Positions 12,714-17,151 of a DNA stretch of 17,151 bases are shown here, one piece after another. The stretch is from Clostridiales bacterium (GTDB lineage Bacteria > Bacillota > Clostridia > Oscillospirales > Oscillospiraceae). Each line of letters starts with the position of its first letter. The stretch's first letter is position 1. Under the pieces are notes generated by a model. The model did no database searches, was not told the DNA's origin, and worked only from the letters and a program-made list of their open reading frames with translations. Position numbers and translations under genes: made by a program. Location of the stretch: contig VSNB01000038.1 in the NCBI GenBank assembly GCA_009774055.1, positions 1 to 17,151 of the forward strand. The letters run 5' to 3'.

Positions 12714-14165
12714 ATGAAACTGAGAGAACTGCTGTGCGGGATTGAGGTTCTGGAGGTCCATGCGGACCTGGAGACGGAGATTAGTGGGGTCAGCTACGAC
12801 TCCCGGCAGACCAAGTCCGGGGACCTCTTTGCGGCTATTGCCGGATATGAGACGGACGGACACCGCTTTATCCCCATGGCTCTGGAGAAGGGGGCGGCCT
12901 GCGTCCTCTGCCAGGCGAGGCCGGAGGGGGAGGTTCCCTACGTGCTGACCTCTGACAGCCGCGCCGCCCTGGCGCAGCTGGGGCGGAACTGGTTCGGCGA
13001 CCCCGCCGCCTCCATGACCATGGTGGGCGTCACCGGCACCAACGGCAAGACGACGGCGACGTACCTCCTCAAGGATATGCTGGAAAAGAGCCTGGGTGCC
13101 AAGGTTGGCCTGATCGGCACCAACCAGAACATGATCGGGGAGGAGGCGCTCCACACCGAGCGCACCACCCCGGAGTCCTTCGAGCTCCAGGCCCTCTTCC
13201 GCGCCATGGCGGACGCGGGGTGTACCCATGTGGTGATGGAGGTGTCCTCCCACGCCCTCTGCCTGCAGAGGGTGGCGGGGATTCGGTTCGCCGTGGGGAT
13301 GTTTACGAACCTCAGCCAGGACCATCTGGACTTCCATGAAACCATGGAGGCGTATTGCGATGCGAAGGCGCTGCTGTTCCGGCAGAGCGTGAAGGGCGTG
13401 TACAACGCGGATGACCCGTGGGCGGAGCGGGTGACCGGGGGCGCGCCCTGCCCGCTGCTCTCCTTCGGGGAGCGGGCCGGGGACCTGCGGGCGGAGAATA
13501 TCCGGCTGTCGGTGGACGGCGTCACCTTTGACGCAGTCTGCGAGGGGGAGACGGTTCCCGTTCGTGTGGGGATTCCCGGGGGATTCACGGTGTACAACGC
13601 GCTGGGGGCGCTGGCGGCGGCCAGGGCCCTGGGAATTTCGCTGGCGGCGGGCGCGGAGGCGCTGGCGTCCTGCGCCGGCGTGAAGGGCAGGGTGGAGGTG
13701 GTCCCGGTTCCATGGGATTATACCATTCTGATTGACTATGCCGTGACGCCGGACGCCATTGAGAACGTGTTGACCGCCGTCCGGGGCTTTGCCCAGGGGC
13801 GGGTGGTGATTCTCTTCGGCTGCGGCGGCGACCGGGACCGGGGAAAGCGGCCCAAGATGGGGCGCATCGCCGCGCAGCTGGCGGACTTTGTGGTGGTCAC
13901 CTCCGACAACCCCCGCACCGAGGACCCGGATTTCATTATTTCCGAAATTCTGCCCGGCCTGGAGGGCGCAGATACCCCCTATATGGTGGAGCCGGACCGG
14001 GTCAGGGCCATCCGCTGGGCTATGGACCACGCCCAGCCCAAGGACGTCATCATCCTGGCGGGAAAGGGCCATGAGACGTACCAGATCGTTGGACATGAGA
14101 AGCGCCACCTGGACGAGAGGGAAGTGGTGGCGGACTATATTGCTGAACACACCGAGAGAGCCTGA
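12714..14165 (+). CDS. murE: UDP-MurNAc-L-Ala-D-Glu:meso-diaminopimelate ligase
   Basis: 483-aa Mur ligase that adds the third residue to the peptidoglycan stem peptide, using ATP in the cytoplasm. N-terminal UDP-substrate domain with GVSYDSRQTKSGDLF (about 24-38), central ATPase with P-loop GVTGTNGKTT (Lys112), and a C-terminal domain with DNPR (398-401). DNPR is the meso-DAP-specific motif (Lys-adding enzymes differ here), so a DAP-type wall is predicted. The usually invariant DYAHTPD reads DYAVTPD (341-347), with His replaced by Val. Length is normal. ATG at 12714 has AGGGGG about 6 nt upstream. murF does not follow, unlike the standard dcw order. Confidence 0.95.
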   Translation: MKLRELLCGIEVLEVHADLETEISGVSYDSRQTKSGDLFAAIAGYETDGHRFIPMALEKGAACVLCQARPEGEVPYVLTSDSRAALAQLGRNWFGDPAASMTMVGVTGTNGKTTATYLLKDMLEKSLGAKVGLIGTNQNMIGEEALHTERTTPESFELQALFRAMADAGCTHVVMEVSSHALCLQRVAGIRFAVGMFTNLSQDHLDFHETMEAYCDAKALLFRQSVKGVYNADDPWAERVTGGAPCPLLSFGERAGDLRAENIRLSVDGVTFDAVCEGETVPVRVGIPGGFTVYNALGALAAARALGISLAAGAEALASCAGVKGRVEVVPVPWDYTILIDYAVTPDAIENVLTAVRGFAQGRVVILFGCGGDRDRGKRPKMGRIAAQLADFVVVTSDNPRTEDPDFIISEILPGLEGADTPYMVEPDRVRAIRWAMDHAQPKDVIILAGKGHETYQIVGHEKRHLDEREVVADYIAEHTERA

Positions 14166-14194
14166 CGGGGTCAGGATAGAGGGAGATTGCTGTT

Positions 14195-15175
14195 ATGGAA
14201 ACCATTGTTGCCTGTGTTCTGAGCTTCGCCGTCACGGCCCTGCTGGGCCGCTGGGTGATTTTGCCCGCCCTGCGGCGGCTGAAGGCCGGTCAGGAGATCC
14301 GGGAGGTAGGCCCCAAGTGGCACGCCACCAAGGCCGGTACGCCCACTATGGGCGGACTGATGTTCATCATCGGCATTGCTGCCGCGATTATCGCCGCCGG
14401 CTGGCGGGGATTTCTGGAGGGAAACCTGACCCACATCTATCTGTTTCTGTTTTCCTCTGTTTTCGGGGTGATCGGATTCCTGGACGACTATGAGAAGGTG
14501 AAGCGCCACCAGAACCTGGGCCTGACGGCCATCCAGAAGTTTTTGCTGCAGCTGGCGGCGGCGATCCTGTTTCTGATGCTCATGCGCTATGACAACCATA
14601 TCACACCCCATCTGTACGTGCCCTTCTTTAATGTGGATATTACGCTTAGCTGGCCGCTGTACATGGTGTTCTGCGCCTTTGTGATCGTAGGGGCGGTGAA
14701 CGCGGTGAATATTACCGACGGCCTGGACGGCCTGGCGGCCTCCGTTACCGTGCCGGTGGCGCTGTTCTACGCGGCGGCGGCGGGCATATGGGGTATGACT
14801 CAACTGGGGGTATTCGCCGGGGCGGCGCTGGGGGGGCTGCTGGCCTTCCTGCTGTTCAACGCGCACCCGGCCAAGGTGTTCATGGGCGACACCGGCTCGC
14901 TGTTTCTGGGCGGCGCGGTGGCGGGCATGGCTTTTGCCATCGACATGCCTTTGATCCTGGCGCCTATTGGGATCATTTACATTGTGGAGACGCTGTCCGA
15001 TATTCTCCAGGTTTGCTATTTCAAGCTGACCCATGGAAAGCGGATTTTTAAGATGGCCCCGATTCACCACCATTTTGAAATGTGCGGCTGGAGCGAGGTC
15101 AAGATCGTCACCGTCTTTACGGCGGTGTCCGTCCTGTTCTGCGCTCTGGCGCTGATCGGGATCAGGAGCATCTGA
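14195..15175 (+). CDS. mraY: Phospho-MurNAc-pentapeptide transferase
   Basis: 326-aa polytopic membrane enzyme that transfers phospho-MurNAc-pentapeptide to undecaprenyl phosphate, making lipid I. Landmarks: KAGTPTMGG (46-54), the acidic pair LDDYEK (96-101), NITDGLDGLA (172-181), NAHPAKVFMGDTGS (222-235) and the histidine box MAPIHHHFE (287-295). Hydrophobic segments fit the ten-helix topology of the family, and the length is normal. ATG at 14195 follows murE by 29 nt, with a purine-rich AGAGGGAGA upstream. In most dcw clusters murF precedes and murD follows it; both are missing here. Confidence 0.97.
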   Translation: METIVACVLSFAVTALLGRWVILPALRRLKAGQEIREVGPKWHATKAGTPTMGGLMFIIGIAAAIIAAGWRGFLEGNLTHIYLFLFSSVFGVIGFLDDYEKVKRHQNLGLTAIQKFLLQLAAAILFLMLMRYDNHITPHLYVPFFNVDITLSWPLYMVFCAFVIVGAVNAVNITDGLDGLAASVTVPVALFYAAAAGIWGMTQLGVFAGAALGGLLAFLLFNAHPAKVFMGDTGSLFLGGAVAGMAFAIDMPLILAPIGIIYIVETLSDILQVCYFKLTHGKRIFKMAPIHHHFEMCGWSEVKIVTVFTAVSVLFCALALIGIRSI

Positions 15176-15236
15176 CCCGGAGCGGTTCCGGTGGCAGACG
15201 TATTCATTTTTCATCCCGGCAAAGGAGGCAGAGCCA

Positions 15237-16535
15237 ATGGCGCAACGAAAGATCCGCCCGGTGAAGACCCGGAACGGCATTCCGCTGACCCGTGACGAAT
15301 ACCGTCAGCTCAAGCGGCAGAAGGAGCGGGAGGACCGGCGCAAGCGCCAGGAGGCATGGGAGGCCGCGCGGGGTCCGCTGGATGTGCCCTTTTTGCTGCT
15401 GGCCCTGATGCTGCTGGCGGTGGGGCTGATTATGCTGCTGTCCGCCAGCTTTCCGGCGGCGCAGGCCAACGCGAGGCTGAAAAATGACGGGCTGTACTAC
15501 TTCAAGCGGCAGGTGGTGTTTGCCGCCCTGGGTGTGGTGGCCATGTTCTGGGTGTCCAAGATCAACTACGAACGGTTCCGGGGTCTGGCCCGGCTGGGAA
15601 TGATCGTGTCCATTGTCCTGCTGGTGCTGGTCATGATTCCCGGCCCCAATAAGTACGGGCGGCTGCTGGCCCTGGGCGAGAACGGCGCGGCCCGCTGGCT
15701 GGGCATCCCCGGTACGTCCTTGACCTTCCAGCCCTCTGAGGTAGCGAAGCTGGGCGTCATCGTCTATTTTGCCGAGTCCATTTCCAAGAAGCGGGAGAAG
15801 ATGAAGTCCTGGAGGGAGGGGTTTCTGCCCCATATCCTTCTGCTGGCGGCAGTTACGCTGCTGACCATTGTGGAGCCCCATTTTTCCGGCGCGGTCCTGA
15901 TTTTCGGCATCGGCGCGGCCATGATGGTGGTGGGGGGCATCCACTGGGGCTGGATTGCGGCGGGGGTCGGCAGTGTGGGCGCCGCCGGGTATCTGGTGCT
16001 GTTTACGGATTTCATGGAGAAGGTGGTAGGCTACAACGCCTCCCGTATCGCCGTCTGGCGGGACCCCTTCGCCGGGGACCTGGCATGGCGGCGGGATGAG
16101 GCGTGGCAGACCATCCAGAGCCTGTACGCCATCGGGTCGGGGGGGCTCCTCGGCGTGGGCCTGGGCAAGAGCCGGCAGAAGTTCGGCTATCTCCCCGAGG
16201 CGCAGAACGACTACATTTTTGCCGTTGTTCTGGAGGAGCTGGGACTCATCGGCGGGACGCTGATTATGATTCTGTTCGCGTTTTTGATTATCCGCGGGTT
16301 CTGGCTGGCCATTCATGCCAGGGACCGGTTCGGGAGTCTCTTGATTGTCGGCGTGACCACGCAGATCGCCCTGCAGACGTTTTTGAACATCGCCGTGGTG
16401 ACGAATTTTATGCCTTCCACCGGGATTTCGCTTCCTTTTTTCAGTTCGGGGGGGACGGCGCTGGCGATTCAGCTGGTGGAAGTGGGGATTGTTTTGTCGG
16501 TTTCACGGCAGATTCCTGCGCCTAAAGGGAAGTAG
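15237..16535 (+). CDS. ftsW: SEDS-family peptidoglycan glycosyltransferase FtsW
   Basis: 432-aa polytopic SEDS protein that polymerises lipid II at the septum together with its class B PBP. A basic, charged cytoplasmic N-terminus of about 48 residues precedes the first membrane helix (about 50-70). Family motifs: LTFQPSEVAKL (162-172), GKSRQKFGYLPEAQNDYIF (310-328) with the catalytic-position Asp325, and MPSTGISLPFFSSGG (392-406). FtsW is preferred over RodA because of its place in the dcw cluster with murE, mraY and the PBP gene. Start ATG has AAAGGAGG about 7 nt upstream. murG, which usually follows, is not in view; the next sequence is the inverted structured element, starting 10 nt after the stop. 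Confidence 0.95.
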   Translation: MAQRKIRPVKTRNGIPLTRDEYRQLKRQKEREDRRKRQEAWEAARGPLDVPFLLLALMLLAVGLIMLLSASFPAAQANARLKNDGLYYFKRQVVFAALGVVAMFWVSKINYERFRGLARLGMIVSIVLLVLVMIPGPNKYGRLLALGENGAARWLGIPGTSLTFQPSEVAKLGVIVYFAESISKKREKMKSWREGFLPHILLLAAVTLLTIVEPHFSGAVLIFGIGAAMMVVGGIHWGWIAAGVGSVGAAGYLVLFTDFMEKVVGYNASRIAVWRDPFAGDLAWRRDEAWQTIQSLYAIGSGGLLGVGLGKSRQKFGYLPEAQNDYIFAVVLEELGLIGGTLIMILFAFLIIRGFWLAIHARDRFGSLLIVGVTTQIALQTFLNIAVVTNFMPSTGISLPFFSSGGTALAIQLVEVGIVLSVSRQIPAPKGK

Positions 16536-16544
16536 GGGGTTCTC

Positions 16545-17123
16545 TTCGCCGCCTCCGGCGGCGAACGGGGGGATTTCATCTGCGACCCTGCGGGCCGCGG
16601 GCGCTTCCCTTCTTTCCGGAAGCTCCGGGCTACCGCGCCCGGACGGCGGCTTACTTTTGCCACGCGGCAAAAGTAAGCAAAAACGCGCTTGAACCTACGG
16701 TTCAAGACTCCCTTAAACGGGCAGGCGCGTGCGCGCCTTTGCCCTATACGGGGGATAAAGGGCTGTACGGTGCTGGTTTGGATAGGCGAAGCCACCGAAT
16801 TTCTGATCCTACGGGTATCTAATCTAGTGGCTTGGCGTTTGACCGACTCCGCCTGCCGGCCTGTTAAAGGGGTAGAGTCTGCTAGGGGGGCCTTCTAACG
16901 GAAGTGCCCCGGGAGCTCCAGCGTGTAAGACGGTAGGGTCTGCCGACAACATCGTCGGATAGCCGCTTCATCCGATCCATGGGAGCCGCCTGCTTCAGAC
17001 CGGACAGACTCCAGTGGAAGCGCAAAACAAATCACCCCCGTAATGTAGGAGGATTCTTAAGGAACGTAGTTCCTTAAGCGACCTGGATTGTGCAATGACC
17101 GCATCGAGCGGTCATGCACAATC
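16545..17123 (-). repeat. Right copy of the structured non-coding element, inverted
   Basis: Read on the minus strand, it matches 5493-6027 in the same order of parts. Hairpins: 17086-17123 (at the position of the left 5493-5518 hairpin but of different sequence), 17056-17078, 16719-16744, 16688-16706, 16650-16677, 16624-16643 and 16545-16565. Invariant blocks are 16846-16888 (43 nt identical to the left copy) and the following ATTAGATACCC block. Compared with the left copy it is longer, mainly between the last two hairpins. Its 3' end abuts the ftsW stop codon, so any transcript of it would be antisense to ftsW mRNA. No ORF in it is preserved in the other copy. Confidence 0.85.
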
Positions 17124-17132
17124 AATTCTGCG

Positions 17133-17151
17133 CGGCCACTCGATGTGGCCG
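17133..17151. other. Short perfect hairpin at the window edge
   Basis: CGGCCAC (17133-17139) and GTGGCCG (17145-17151) form a 7-bp stem around TCGAT. It lies just outside the right structured element, in a position comparable to the GC-rich hairpins at 5429-5487 before the left copy. The window ends here, so its context is unknown. Confidence 0.45.

Noticed and set aside
16469..16898. Open frames of 67-108 codons around the ftsW end and the right element
   Set aside because: They are translations of the palindromic repeat; the homologous left copy does not preserve them.

Overview
The window reads as a chromosomal segment of a high-GC member of the Clostridia, most likely an Oscillospiraceae-type gut bacterium (Flavonifractor/Oscillibacter-like). 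This is inferred from gene content, the meso-diaminopimelate signature of MurE, sigma-A-type promoters and the protein style; no 16S gene is present to confirm it.

Left part (1-5182, all minus strand). Reading leftward there is an Asp23-family gene plus a FakA/YloV-type DhaL kinase gene, a MazG-like pyrophosphohydrolase with its own terminator, then lepB-rbgA and, at the edge, the start of rnhB. Between rbgA and rnhB lies a small accessory insertion: a frameshifted P-loop kinase-like gene overlapping an AT-rich GNAT acetyltransferase gene.

Non-coding block (5183-6052). Divergent promoters fire left (asp23-fakA) and right. The right one leads into a ~535 bp hairpin-rich element that ends just before rsmD. 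A second, ~85% identical copy lies in inverted orientation at 16545-17123, directly after ftsW. Hairpin arms differ between the copies mainly by compensatory changes, indels break every reading frame, and two blocks of 43 and 47 nt are (nearly) invariant. This element is the best candidate for something undescribed here.

Right part (6053-16535, all plus strand). First come rsmD-coaD-coiled-coil protein, with a near-consensus promoter inside rsmD and a strong terminator after the third gene. Then comes the division and cell wall (dcw) cluster: promoter, three MraZ operator repeats, mraZ, rsmH, an ftsL-like gene, a class B PBP with two PASTA domains, murE, mraY and ftsW. MraZ is predicted to control the operon. 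MurE and MraY make lipid-linked precursors, and FtsW and the PBP polymerise and cross-link septal peptidoglycan with FtsL as scaffold. murF, murD and murG are absent from their usual places. A terminator-like hairpin before the PBP gene and a long hairpin before murE may tune expression within the operon.
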